Shown piece after piece: positions 48,853-60,389 of a stretch of DNA of 64,000 nt. Both the position numbers and the translations under genes were made by a program. How positions within the stretch are numbered: the stretch's first letter is position 1; every line of letters starts with the position of its first letter. The DNA comes from Kalmusia sp. IMI 367209 (lineage: Eukaryota > Ascomycota > Dothideomycetes > Pleosporales > Didymosphaeriaceae), in NCBI GenBank assembly GCA_027946365.1, contig JAPEUQ010000014.1, forward strand, positions 1,054,001 to 1,118,000. Reading direction: 5' to 3'. The notes beneath the pieces are model-generated. The model made no database searches, had not been told where the DNA came from, and was given only the letters and a program-made list of their open reading frames with translations.

Positions 48853-49459
48853 TCATACACGTGTCGATTTCTGATTGCGACTTAAAACATGTATAAAAAC
48901 TCTCATTACTCGTTAGGCTATAGATTATGATTATATGAATAGTTAAAGTATATTATCTTTAGCTGGTCATGTTTTTTTATTCCATTTAAGTTAGAGTAGT
49001 TTGGTAGTTACCTTAAGCTCAACATCATGTCGTAATTCAACGATAATTATCTATAATATCATCTCAACGGAAGATCACATTCAATGTGTTCAATGAATGA
49101 ACTGATGAACACAAGATGCAGGGCTTGTGGTACCATGGCGCCGCGGCCAGGCAACAGAGACTGAGAGACACCTACTAGTTCACTATGATACGCGTAGTCT
49201 ACACGCGTTCATCCCTAACCCTTCACATTAACTGCAGACGCGTAAATAAAGAAGGCTGCTAAAATGAACGCAATAGACCAATTAGTACAGCTTCTTCGAA
49301 AGCCATCGCCCCGAATATATCCTGATCAGAGCTGATTTTCAACTCAACAGTAATTTAATATTCAGGGTAGGCATATGATGAGCGTATGTAGGCAGGAGAT
49401 ACAGCATTGATATACAATGTAGATTTATATGAACGGTTAGATTACCTAATCAACTTCTA
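48853..49459. other. AT-rich convergent 3' region
   Basis: Three-prime flanks of the regulator and the first P450, which converge here. AT-rich with no frame of note. Confidence 0.55.
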
Positions 49460-51273
49460 CTATGTGTGCCGCTTGCGCATTCGAATCTTCACATCGCGAT
49501 TCGGAATCATTTGAATCTCAGCATTCAGATTCGGAGGTCTGTTTTTCTGGTTTTTGCAATATTTGAAGTCGTATGTCACAAGAAGATGCGCCATAATTAG
49601 CTTGATCTCGTAATCTGCAAACCAACGTCCTGGGCAGGCATGTTTTCCGTAACCGAACGCCATGTTGTCCAGATTTGCAGAAGCAAATTTAGTGCGGCCG
49701 GCAGCAGCTGGATCATTTTCAACTGCTTGCAGCATCTTTTCGTGTCGCCACGCATCGAATTGATCCGGATTAGGATAAAGTTCTGGATTCATAGATAATG
49801 CTTGCGATGGTGAGCCAACGAACGTCCCAGAGGGAATGCGAAAGCCATCGGAGAGGGTAAGGTCCTTGGTGATGATGCGTTGGAATGTCACTACAGCGTG
49901 TAAACAGAGCCCTAGTTTGGTATTAGGGTGTGTCGCTTACCTAGAAGCAGAGGGTTGAAACGAAGACTTTCTTTCATAAAGGAATCTAGCTTTCGCATCT
50001 TGCCAAAGGCGCGCTTATCTAGTGTCGGGTGTTCCCTCATTACCTGTTCTACTTCCTCCCGCAGAGGTTGGATGTATTCCGGATGTTCACATAGGTCACA
50101 CACCAGTTGCATCGGAGATGCAGCGCTAGTATGTAGGGCAGCAAAGCTGATTTTGAGCAAGATTTCTGCAAGAAACTCAGGACTCTCCTCGCCAGGCTGC
50201 GCGTCATCAATCATCCACTGAAGAAAGTCGCTTGGCTTGCTTGTAGTCCTTTGGCCGAACGGCTTCTTGGGATCGTACCCACGAGCGTCGAGAATGCTTT
50301 GCACTACTTTCTTGACTGCTTCATGATGCTTGGGTATCCGCCGCAACTCCATGATAAATGGGGCTACCAGCGGTCGGATAAATTCGGGATACTGTTTGAT
50401 CTTTTGTGCGCCGACAAAACCGTCCATGGCAAAGCCCTGAGTAGCGTGCAGCCATGAGGCATCATTAGCAAGTGCTTTACCGCCAAACATTCTACTCGAA
50501 GCACGAGCAACAATCCAAGTGATCTTCTCAGCAAATGGAACCTGTATCCAATCTATGTGCATTAGCCAGCGTTGTGCGCTTCGGTCACATCAGATTCATA
50601 CCTTGCCCGACCTTCACCTCATCTTCGAAAGTTTGAATTATCTCGTCCCGTACGGGCTGTAAAATGAATTCTATCAAAATGAGCCGAAATTATTTTCGCA
50701 TCAACGTCAGTGCACGTACCCATATACTGGTTCAGTTGCAACCGGGTAACCCGTGGATGTAGTAGCGACCGACTACCCATAGTCGTGTACTTCCCTTCAA
50801 ACATCTTCGCTCCATTAGTCCATCTTGGTCAATACCCAATCCCGATCGGGCCTTGCAAACCTCGAAGAAAGTTCCCACAAAGTCTACATCGCTCATTGGA
50901 GCAGCCTTGAGCTCCTCCACGTACTTGGAGGGAATCATGAGGCGTTCTCCAAGCGGCGTCGGTACGTAAAAAGGTGTGTCTTTGAACTTCGATCATTTAA
51001 CGGAGTTTGGGTTCATTTTTTCAGGGTTCTCACCTTTCTGTAGCCTTCAAGAAGCATGCTTTGCGCATCGCTGTAGAACCTCTTTCTTGCATCCTTCAGT
51101 TTACCCCCTGGAGGAACGCCTACAATTGGAACTGAAGGATTCTTGCGAACTCTGTTCTGGAACACATATTGTATAAGCGGAATTGCCCACAGAAGAATGC
51201 CTAGATACAGAGCTGTTTTGCTGACACGCCCTTGTAAGAAGCTTAAAGAATTAGAGAGTTGTATTTTAATCAT
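49460..51273 (-). CDS. Cytochrome P450 (gibberellin-pathway-type)
   Basis: Membrane-anchored haem monooxygenase of about 530 residues from six exons, all with canonical introns; early exons are 51273-51034, 50986-50861 and 50804-50720. The N-terminus has an anchor helix (TALYLGILLWAIPLIQYVF) and a short proline-containing linker. The I-helix is FAALHTSAASPMQ, with His-Thr in place of the common Glu/Asp-Thr; P450s of the fungal gibberellin type share this. The K-helix ExxR is ESLRFNP, and the haem loop FGYGKHACPGR has the Cys ligand. It is the next gene but one to the sesquiterpene synthase on the same strand, so oxidation of the terpene skeleton is the likely job. Position and stereochemistry are unknown. 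Confidence 0.9.
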
Positions 51274-52042
51274 TTTAAGAAGGTAAGGCGGTGCAGACCT
51301 GTCTGGAAGATCAAGTCAATCGTTAATGAAGAGGAAAGTACTTTCTCATCTTCACATTTGCCTATTTGCTCGTATTCAAATTTGACCGGATCAGGTTACC
51401 AGAATATACGACTCCTAAAAAGGAAATACAACTGTTTTGACCGATCAATACGAAAATACGGAGTCCAGTCCGAGCATGTTGGGTTGTTAGGGTATAGAAC
51501 CGGGGTCCGGCACACTTCGGCGCTTACCCAAAAAGGTAACTTGCGCCCGGAACATATCATTATGCTGTGGGGGTCTGGACTGTATGTCAAAATTAAAAAA
51601 GTTCCCCGAGACCCGAGACCATTATCCAATTAACGTTACATCAACTGGATCACGGAGACATGATTATATCTATGAAGTAGGCCGAGATCTATAATCTGTC
51701 CAGACCCAGTAACCTACCCAACAGGGCTTCAATCTACGTGGAACCCCCACGGTCGCTTAAAGAATGCATCGATAGACTAAAATGGCAATTCTGTAGGTGA
51801 ACACGATGTATATGGAGGGAACGTATGATCTACATACTCATAGTTGATTACGGGAATAGGACTAGTATGATATTTGATTCGATTGTTTCGAAGAAGAAGA
51901 GAAATGAAGAATAAATATCAGAGACTCTGTGAAGTATATCGAGCAATCTAGGAAACTCTAACCCTTGTAAGGCTAAGATGCGCAAGAAAAAAAAATAGAT
52001 CGATCCTCCCGCGCCCCATCAACTCTACATGACCGGCAGACC
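51274..52042. other. Intergenic, P450 promoter side
   Basis: Contains the P450 promoter and the 3' end of the synthase. The plus-strand frame at 51259-51633 has no motif. AT-rich from 51780 to 52010. Confidence 0.5.
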
Positions 52043-53152
52043 CTATGCGGGTTGGCCGATCGTGGCTAAGCAATTACTCTTCTGTTCCTGATTACTGTCG
52101 AATTTCCGTTTGTTAGTCATCTCGCTTCGGTATCGATGCGTTGTCTTGCTCCAATGCTCGTTGCCGCTCATCTGATACTCTAACCCCTCCACGTAGCGCC
52201 TTAGATCACCCTTTAGCTCTAGTCCCGGAAGCGAGGAGTTCATTCGTGAAAAGAGCTTCACATGTGTGTGCTCACATTCTCGGATCATAATCCACAACAC
52301 GTTCTTCGCTGCTTCGATAGTGATACCTACTTGATCTGCGAGGATCTGGACAGCGTTACACAAAATTGCTCCTTCACTGTTCTCTTTCTCTGCGATACGA
52401 CGCTCTTTTTCGTAGCTATAAATATCGTTCACGAGGGATATGTGTCGGCCGCAGTTCCTTTCAATGTCGGACATAAGGGCGAGCTCGCGAGGGGAAAGGT
52501 GCAGTTTGTACGAAAATCTCATGAGTGCGGCCAGTAATCTAATTTGTCAGCGATCATGAATCATAGGGATAAGGGCGGACGTACGCTTGACCAACGTCAT
52601 CCTGTCGGTATTGAAGGTAATCATGCAGACTATCAATGGAGAGTCGCTCCTTTGCAGTTTGGGCCCTCATGAAGACAAAGACAGGCTCGACAACTTCCTC
52701 AGCAAGCTGACGGTCGATTATACGCATCTCTTCCCAAAGGTCATGCATCATCCACTCCACGGGATTGTTTCGATCTGGCTGGAGTACTCCTGTGCAGAAA
52801 GGCATCAAACTGTTGTTATACGCCTTACCCTCTTCAAGGGACAGGTACTCGAGTTGATCTGCCCACTGTTAGAACGACTCCGGCCAACTAGACCACCGAA
52901 CTGACCATCGACTAGGAATAAGATCGTGATCAATTTGCAGGCTGACCTAATCCGCTCTGGTAGAGCCTTAGGAAAGTATAGACATGTAACTCGAGAGAAG
53001 CCCGCAGCGACGAATTTGTCTCTTGACTTTTGATCTGAAAAGTTCCAGTTGTTCAGAAACCATGAATCGACATCGTGAACTGCACTAGCAGCGTCTGGGT
53101 GGGAAGTCTCTGTAAATAAGCCTTTTGTTTCGGTTGTTTGGATTCCCATCAT
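52043..53152 (-). CDS. Class I sesquiterpene synthase
   Basis: Cyclises farnesyl diphosphate (inferred) to a sesquiterpene. Three exons (53152-52906, 52858-52585, 52538-52043) give 338 residues, normal for fungal class I synthases. The Asp-rich metal site LFLVDDQLEYL is formed across the first intron (GAT G / AT CAA). The second metal site is NDIYSYEKE, an exact N-D-x-x-S-x-x-x-E. The pyrophosphate-sensor Arg lies in SDIERNCGRHIS, and the C-terminal H-R-Y sequence (THRYRSE) completes the RY pair. The region before the first metal site (FVAAGFSRVTCLYFPKAL) is strongly like that of longiborneol/sativene-type synthases (CLM1 group) as I recall them, so a bridged product is plausible but unproven. 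It is divergent from the FAD oxidase gene, sharing a 443-bp promoter region. Confidence 0.92.
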
Positions 53153-53595
53153 CAAATCGGGTGATCAGTGTTTTCGGTGTTGAGTACACATACGATCGAA
53201 AGCCGTCTTCATGTCTTGCTTATGTCTAGTGAATTGGAATATGCCGCCAGTAATAATCATGGCCACAGCAGTAGCCACAAACTGCTCTAGTCAAAAAAGG
53301 GAACTTCTCAGTCCGAGCCACTGGGGTATCTGTCCGGGTAGATGCCGATGTGGGGATGCATACCCAGTATTTGATCACTGCATCGTCCAAGCTCTTGGAA
53401 GTCCGGTAAGGTGCATGGAAGATACGCTTATACGCCTATATTGGCAATACCCGGAGATTTGATTAATTTACGAACGGGTATCAATGAGGACAGTGTAGAA
53501 ATCCGGGCAGGGTTAATAACCCCAGAGGGGCGTGACGTTCAATTGGAAGGTAGAGGGCACTCCACTCTGCCAACCATCCATCCGCTGAAAAGACA
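53153..53595. promoter_or_regulatory. Shared divergent promoter of terpene synthase and FAD oxidase
   Basis: The 443 bp between the two start codons must hold both promoters, which is the usual arrangement for co-regulated cluster genes. I found no unmistakable regulator site by eye. Plus-strand frames reaching into it are upstream extensions of the oxidase frame with no motif before the signal peptide at 53596. Confidence 0.6.
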
Positions 53596-55135
53596 ATGCA
53601 GATCTTGTACCAACTTTGCTTGGCTGCGCTTGTTGTTGCTGGATCTCGTCTCGAGAAAAGAGCGGGGTCGGGATGCCAGCGTCTGGCATCCAAGTTCTCA
53701 GGCCAGATCTCGTATCCCAATTCGGCAAACTACGCAAACGAAACTGCATGTACGTATTTGCTTCCATTGTTGTAATGTGGCACGTGCAGCTAACATTGAC
53801 CCTTTAGCGTATTGGACGAAAAATGTACAGCTACAACCACTCTGTGTCTTCACACCGCGTGGTGTAGAAGACATTGCTGCTGCAGTCCCAATACTGAAAT
53901 CCACCAAGACACATTTTGCTGTGCGAGGGAATGGCCACATGACTGTTAAAGGCGCTGCCTCTACTTCAAACGGCGTACTTATCGTCTTGACCAAATTTCG
54001 AGAGCTAGTCATCTCTGCTGATCGTAATACTGCTAGCATCGGGCCTGGTATAACCTGGCTCGAAGTGTATCAATGGGTGCAGAAGCACGACCGCACTATC
54101 GTTGGTGGGAGGTACGGTCCTGTAGGTGTGTCTGGATTGCTTCTAGGTGGAGGCATCAGTTTCCACAGTGGACAGTACGGCTGGGCAGCAAACAGCGTCG
54201 TGGCATACGAGGTTGTCACCGCGGATGGCAGGATACTTCAAGCAAGCAAAAAAACCAATTCGGATCTGTTTTGGGCACTCAAGGGGGGCAGCAGCAACTT
54301 TGGTATCGTCACTCGTTTTGACGTCCAGACGCACCCCACTGGGCAGATCTACGGTGGCATATTTTCGTGGAATGCGTCCAATGTCCACCAAGCCGTCGAT
54401 GCTCTCGCGGCTTTCGCCGCGCCCGGTGGCGGCATCGATGATCCAAAGGTTGCTCTGCTTCCAAACATTGCCATCGACCCTGCTTCTGGCATTCAGAGTG
54501 CTTCCATCTTCGGCTTCTACGATGGAGTAGACGACACCATCCTCCAAAATTTTACAAACTCTGCTCTAGCCACGACCGCGAAGATTCGGACATATGCGGA
54601 CTTCATAGCTGAAGGGTCCGCAGGCGGAGCAAGGGGAAACTTCCGCGGCGCATTCCACTGTGCAAGCTTCAAGGCTTCTGCCCAAACAGTGAAGATGATT
54701 CACGAAACCGTTACGAAAGATGCCATCAAAAACTTGGCCAAGGTACCCGGTGTATTCGTCGCACTCTCCATCCAGCCCCTTGGGAAGAGTTGGTTAAAGG
54801 CAGCGCAAAAAGCTGGGGGAGACGCTATCGACATTGATCCATCCAACGGCAACCTCATTGTGCTGAATCTTGTCATCCAGTGGGCTGATGCTGCCGACGA
54901 TGCTAAGATCGCCGACTGGGCTAACAGCATTCTAACGAAATTGGGAAAGCAGGCCGCTACCCTTGGTTTGAATTTCCCTTTTGTCTATATCAACGATGCT
55001 CAAGCGGGTGCACAGCCCTTCCAGTATTACGGAGGAGGAAAGAGCCTTTCGAAGTTGCTTCAAACAAGGAGAAAATACGATCCACAGGGAGTGTTTCAGG
55101 ATCTTATGCCTGGGGGTTTCAAGCTGGGCAAGTAA
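53596..55135 (+). CDS. Secreted FAD-linked oxidase (berberine-bridge-enzyme-like)
   Basis: Two exons (53596-53749, 53808-55135) give 493 residues. The ATG at 53596 opens a signal peptide (MQILYQLCLAALVVAGS) followed by SRLEKRAGSG, a Kex2-type Lys-Arg processing site; longer upstream frames lack either feature. The intron joins NETA to SYWTKNVQLQP, restoring the family's start-of-domain sequence. The flavin-binding PCMH domain shows FAVRGNGHMT, whose His is the usual 8-alpha attachment point, and GGRYGPVGVSGLLLGGGISF. The second Cys attachment found in bicovalent members is Tyr here. The end has the family's berberine-bridge signature region (RRKYDPQGVFQ). In sesquiterpene clusters such enzymes oxidise alcohols; secretion implies a late step. 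The substrate is inferred only from context. Confidence 0.92.
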
Positions 55136-55375
55136 ACATATGTTATCAATCATGTAGCTATATATGTATTCGTGATTTCAAAATGCAATCTACACAATTG
55201 CATCATGTAGTGAGCGCTTTCGCCCGTCAATATTCGCTCTTCAGGTAATTATATATGTCCATGTCGCTAAAATGTAATGTTCATATTGTATCTACTACCA
55301 TGGACGATCTATCAAAGACTGTGGAACCAAATACAAATAATCAGATAATACTATATGAAAATATTCTCAATTAAT

Positions 55376-56429
55376 TTACCATGCTCGACCGCTCACGCCA
55401 AAATCTCGGAAATCTGTAACCGCCTGTTGCTGATTCTGCAAACGTAAATTCTCCTCCCCGAACCACTGCGGTCTCAAATCAGCCAGCTTCTCCTCTAACT
55501 CGGTGTACATATCGCCTAATGTCAATATGACCCTTCCGTTCCATCGGCCTGCCTTGTAAAGATTCTCCAATGGCTCCTTACCATAGATGTCTACTTTTCT
55601 CGTTTGCGTTGCAACGGCAGAGTAGACCAACGCTGCCCCAACATGGCGAGCTGAGCTCACTGGTAATCCCATTTCCTTGATTGGACCCAGGAAGTCATCT
55701 CCTACGAGCGCGGTCTCGGTGCATGCTGGCACCACAGCATTGATGGTGATGTCGTCCTGGGCGAGGTTGTGTCGGAGCGAGCGGATTAGACCGACTAAGG
55801 CCAGTTTGAGGGCGCTATAGACTGGAAGCGATTGCTCGGGCGAGTAGGCTGTGGAGGACGAGGTAATGACTATGGAACCTCGTGTTGTGTCTCGTTTGAA
55901 ACTATGATGGGCGAGCTTGATGACATTGAGTACGGACTTTAGATTGACATCAACCAGGGGATAAGCAGGCTCTGCAAGCTGGTTCAGAACCTCGTCACGC
56001 GTTATACTAGTATTGCTCTTCATCTCTTCTTCCAGGGTATCAGCGAGGAAATTTTCGTTCTCTGAGATGCCCGCATTGGCAAAGACGTAGTCTACGTGAC
56101 CGACCTTGGCAAATATGCCCCTAAGAGTCTTCCAGTGCGTGACATCACATTGGTGGAATATAATGCGCTCGGACAGTGGGCTGTGGACTGGAGGAAAGGA
56201 TGCCGTAGCTGAAGGAGGATGTCGGTCTAGAATGTGCACAGTCGCATCTTTAGTGGCAAGAAGCTTTGCCGCGGCGAACCCGATGCCTGATGCTCCACCT
56301 ACATGAGAGTCAGCGAGCGCATGCGGCATGCACGGCCGAACAGGGATCGGGAACAATGTTACCTGTTATCAAGGCTACCTTTCCTGATAGCGCAGGAATG
56401 GCCGTTTCGTCGATAATGAGCGAAGTCAT
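55376..56429 (-). CDS. Short-chain dehydrogenase/reductase 1
   Basis: NAD(P)-dependent classical SDR of 329 residues from two exons (56429-56363, 56298-55376). The intron falls inside the cofactor motif, joining GKVALITG to GASGIGFAAAKLLA to give T-G-G-x-S-G-I-G. The acidic HILDRHP at the end of the second strand favours NAD. Also seen are FANAGI, the catalytic Ser in VITSSSTAYS and YSALK (Y-x3-K). The C-terminal 50 residues, ending GVSGRAW, are longer than minimal SDRs. It converges with the FAD oxidase (240 bp between stops). A role in interconverting alcohol and ketone on the terpene is expected. Confidence 0.9.
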
Positions 56430-56698
56430 GAGGTGAAAAGGCACTAGTGAACGCGACAATATTGGACCATCAGGCGTGATAGCTGACGATGGTGGGTTGA
56501 AAAGACGTATGTAATTCGTGGCGAGGTTGGTGTTCGCTAACTATTAACTACGACGGGGTGCGTCCGCACGTAATTCGTACGCGAACACGGATGGCGCCAT
56601 TCGGCAATTCCGTCTTTAGGCAGGTAACGCACTCGCATTCAATCCGAAAAACCTCCGCCTTCGACGCCGATTATCGAACCACTCCAGGTAATCTTCCT

Positions 56699-58542
56699 TT
56701 ACGCACTAGACGTGTTCTCACGAGCGTATATTCGCATTGGAAGCGCAGGTTTTTGCCACAGCGTATGCATGCGAGACTTCCCATGCCAATCTAACGTCGT
56801 ATCCACAAGTTCAAGATCAAACTTGAAATGCAGCTTTGCCAATGTTGTCCGCATCTCCATCCATCCGAGGCTGAGCATCTGTCAGTGACTGCCTAAGAAG
56901 AGTGAGAGAGACGTGTCGTACCTCCGGCCGAGACAGCCTCGGGGACCGGTGGAAAACGGTTGACTTGCTTCATAATTGTCGTAGCCATTGTGCTCAATCC
57001 AACGTTCAGGTTTGAAATCAAGCGGATCCTTGAAATTCGTGGGGTCCAAACACGCCGCGATCGGACTGGTCGATACAATCACCTTCGGGTTGGTTAGCTA
57101 AGCAGTATTTGCATCTAGCGACAGGGACAAACTGCCCCTGGTGGAAGAAAATGACCGTTGATTTCATTCCCGTTCTCGGATACAACGCGCGGCAAAGCGA
57201 TTGGGAGTGGTGGATATATCCTCATGCCTTCCTGACACACCGCATTGAGATATGTCAACGGAGCCGTCGAGGCTGAATCTATCTCTTGAAATGACCCGAA
57301 GGTGCCACGAATTTCCTGCTGTAACTTCTCAAGCACGTTCTTGTTCCGCGACAGATAGTATGTGATGCATGACAATGCAGTGGCCGTCGTCTCGCTTCCA
57401 GCCGTCACGAAGTCTGCCGAGTGGGCGGCTATTTGAACATCTGAGATGGACTCGTCGCGCTGCTCGAGAATTCGAGTGAGGAAATCCTTGCGTTCCGATT
57501 TCCGTGCGACGCGTTTCTTTACAAGATCCAACGAATACTCTTCGTTGAGCTTGCAATCCAATTTAATGCGTTCAACGGCCCAGGAAAGGAACACCATAGC
57601 GATTTTTGCGAGACTAGGGAACCGCTTAAACGTGTCAGCTAGAGCACCTTGTTTCATGGCGCCCGTGATTCGTGCGATCCAAGGGTGCACCGTCCCTGTA
57701 GCTCAAACTTCAACAAAGGCTAGAATCTGTTTTCGCAAGGTTTGACTAACCTGAATCTATACCCTTGAATGATTCTCCAAATGCGAGTTCCCCAATGATA
57801 TCGAAAGTCATCATGTTAAACCATTCCGTGAAATCAATCACTGCCGCATCCTTGGCCTTGGCGTCGAGAATCCGCATGAATTGGTCGATAACTCCGGAGA
57901 TTATCGGTTCTTGTTCGATGAGGCTACGTTGTGAGAATGCATTCGAAAGGAAACGACGCATTTGCCCGTGTTTATCTGGGTCTCGCTCCGAAACAATCGA
58001 CCCGCATTGGTCTGCAAATGTACCCCCTTCGTAGAAATCCGACTTGATGAGCGAGCGCTTGCCAGGTCCATTGGAGTCGTAGATATCCTTCCATGACTGG
58101 GCATTATTGAATGATAGCTCATTCGGCGCGATTCGTACTACCGAACCTGAAGATTACTAATTTAATGATTCTCCTTGTGAGTATCCTAGATTTCGCGATG
58201 TTTACTAACCGTATTCTTGGTGCAAGGTAAGAACATTATAAGGGTGGCGACCGCCCAGAAAACTAAGACAGTAGTTCAACTGAGGTAAATTTAAGTTAGC
58301 ATGTGGTGCAGCATGTGGTGAGAAATCGAATGATCAAAGGACTTGCATTGCTTGCAGCGTTTAGAACCGGACCTGGGAACTTTGAGAGGCGATGGAAGTA
58401 GACATTATAAATTCCCTTAAACAAAAAACAGCTCAATACCTATTCCCTGGCCGTGTTAGCTGTGCTTAGGGGCATGTAAAGAAAGTCATACGCAGACGAC
58501 AAGGCTGGCAATAGCTAGCCCTGTATCATTCGTTCTGGACAT
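56699..58542 (-). CDS. Cytochrome P450 (CYP65-like)
   Basis: About eight exons give roughly 500 residues. The N-terminus MSRTNDTGLAIASLVVC joins VLSCFLFKGIYNVYFHRLSK, an anchor helix and linker, then FPGPVLNAASN and HQEYGSVVRIAPNELSF. The I-helix is ADFVTAGSETTATAL, the ExxR is EGMRIYPPLP, and the haem loop is FSTGPRGCLGRR. The last junction uses the acceptor after ATGCTC, giving GRSLGWMEMRTTLAKLHFKF. The intron after AASN has a GC donor (GCAAGT) rather than GT; using the GT one codon later breaks the frame. The opening sequence and motifs resemble the CYP65 group, which hydroxylates trichothecenes and other terpenoids. It is likely the second hydroxylase of the cluster. Confidence 0.88.
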
Positions 58543-59006
58543 GTTGCCGTATTCGAATCAGCGAATGCAGTTGAAGTAATTTTGCTAGTTTGTTGATGTT
58601 TTGCAAAACCAAGAATATGACCGAACGGTTTATAACTTGTGCAGGTTGGCGTATGGTGAACATGTGGGGTTCGATCGGAATTTGCCGATTTAGGCGGATT
58701 AGCGGAAATGTCGTACAAGAGCTATTGGCACATTACACATCGAAAAGTTTCACCAAAGGAGTGGAGGACTGTATTGTATATCTCAGGGTAGCCCCGCCCA
58801 TAATGTGTCTCCAAACCTTTGAAGAGGTGCTAAAAGCGGTATCTTTTCAATCGATAAGATGCATAGTGGTACTGCAAAATTGGAAAGTGCACAAAAAACG
58901 AATATAGGCAATCACAGCAGTTTACAAGCTGTAGAGTGATATGTTATTTAGAAATGTGGTGTAGGTACGTAATTCTTCTGTATGACTCCGGCTTCGTTGA
59001 CTAGAG
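58543..59006. other. Intergenic
   Basis: Promoter of the second P450 and 3' flank of the second SDR. A 105-residue plus-strand frame at 58590-58907 has no motif and lies among same-strand cluster genes in the other direction. Confidence 0.5.
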
Positions 59007-60146
59007 TTACTTGGAACCGAAAGACTCTCCTACAACCTTCTCGCTCCAGTTCCATAGCTTCAGCGCCTCACCTTTATCATTCGCGTAGGAAAGAACCGGG
59101 ATGATATTCGATTCCTTGAGGAATGCGGGCGCGCTGGCTCTCAGACTTGGGTCAAGAACGGCGCGAAGCTGGGTTGCGACGCCCTGCTGCATGGAGACGA
59201 GCACCGTCTTGGGAACCTGCTGGCCCTTCATCCGCTCAGCGGCAATCTTGAAGCCTTCGGCAAGAAATTCCTCATCTACTGCACTATTCACAAGCAACTG
59301 GCTGTCGTGAGCCACTGTTCTAGCGATCAGCTTCATGCATATAATTGTCCTCGGAGATATATCTTACTTCCCGGATCGGCCACAAGGGATACAAGTTTTC
59401 CACCGTACTTCTCCGCAAGTGCCCAGGTGAAAAGGATGTTTGCCGTCTTTGAGCGACCATAAGCTACCCATGCACTATAGTTTTTGCCCTCCTATACGGC
59501 TGTCAGCTGGATCTTCAGCGAGATGCTCGGCATGATGCTACATTAAAGTTGGGGTCGTCCGTGCTAGCTTCCGCTAGCGTATAGGCCATGCTAGCCACGT
59601 TGAGGACAATACCATGAGATGCGATAATCTTGGCAGCTAGGAGGTTCGTCAAGAGGAAATGGCCAAGGTAGTTGGCAGCAAGATGAGCTTCGACGCCGTC
59701 ATTGGAAAGGGAAAAGTCCCTCTTTGCAGCAACACCAGCATTGTTGATGAGCACGTCAATGCTATCCACAAGAGCATCAATCTCAGCGGCGGCTTTGCGG
59801 ACTGAGGCAATGTCGAGGAGATTGAGGGCTACAAAGGTTGTTCTGATGTTTGGATTGAGTTCTCGGATCTGCTCGATCACCGGGTTGATCTTGGCTTCGT
59901 TTCGGCCTGCGAGGACGAAATGGGCCGACTTGGCCTTGGCTAGGGTCACCAGCAGCTCAGCGCCCAATCCTCCTGCACTCGGGCCAGTGATGACGACTGT
60001 GTTTTCGTATAAGCGTGACCCTGCATAGCGAGACAGCGAATAGGGAGGCTAAAGGCGCCCAAGTACATACCCGTTTTACCGTCGGCGTTGGCACCGAATT
60101 CGGCCACAATCTGCTCACCTGTTGTCTCGATGTTGAACGGGGCCAT
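59007..60146 (-). CDS. Short-chain dehydrogenase/reductase 2 (retinol-dehydrogenase-like)
   Basis: Four exons give about 330 residues. The start is MAPFNIETTGEQIVAEFG. Exon 1 (60146-60071) joins SRLYENTVVITGPSAGGLGA, whose T-G-x-S-x-G-G-L-G is an SDR cofactor motif with one extra residue. The NADP-favouring LAGRNEAKI, INNAGV, and the catalytic YGRSK (Y-x3-K, in SAWVAYGRSKTANI) follow. The last intron runs from GTAAGAT after GATCCGGGA to the acceptor before TGGCTCAC, giving DPGMAHDSQLLV; other acceptors hit stops. The C-terminal QQGVATQLRAVLDPSL is typical of retinol-dehydrogenase-like fungal SDRs. It is tandem with the CYP65-like P450, so the two may act in succession. Confidence 0.88.
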
Positions 60147-60389
60147 AGTTGGAGTTTGCTACCCGGTGATTAGACGTTGTACTAAAAATGCGATGGCGAC
60201 GAACATTATAACAAGCAGCACTCTCGCCATTGGGGCATTTGTAATACGCTATAGGCCTCAGCGTTGCGGCGCAGCACCTCGACCGGGTAAACGCCGACGC
60301 CGACGCCCACGCTGACGGTGCCGCAACAATGGAATCTTTGAAAGCGCAGGCCTACATTGACCGTCCCTCTGGAATCTACTACAAACGAT

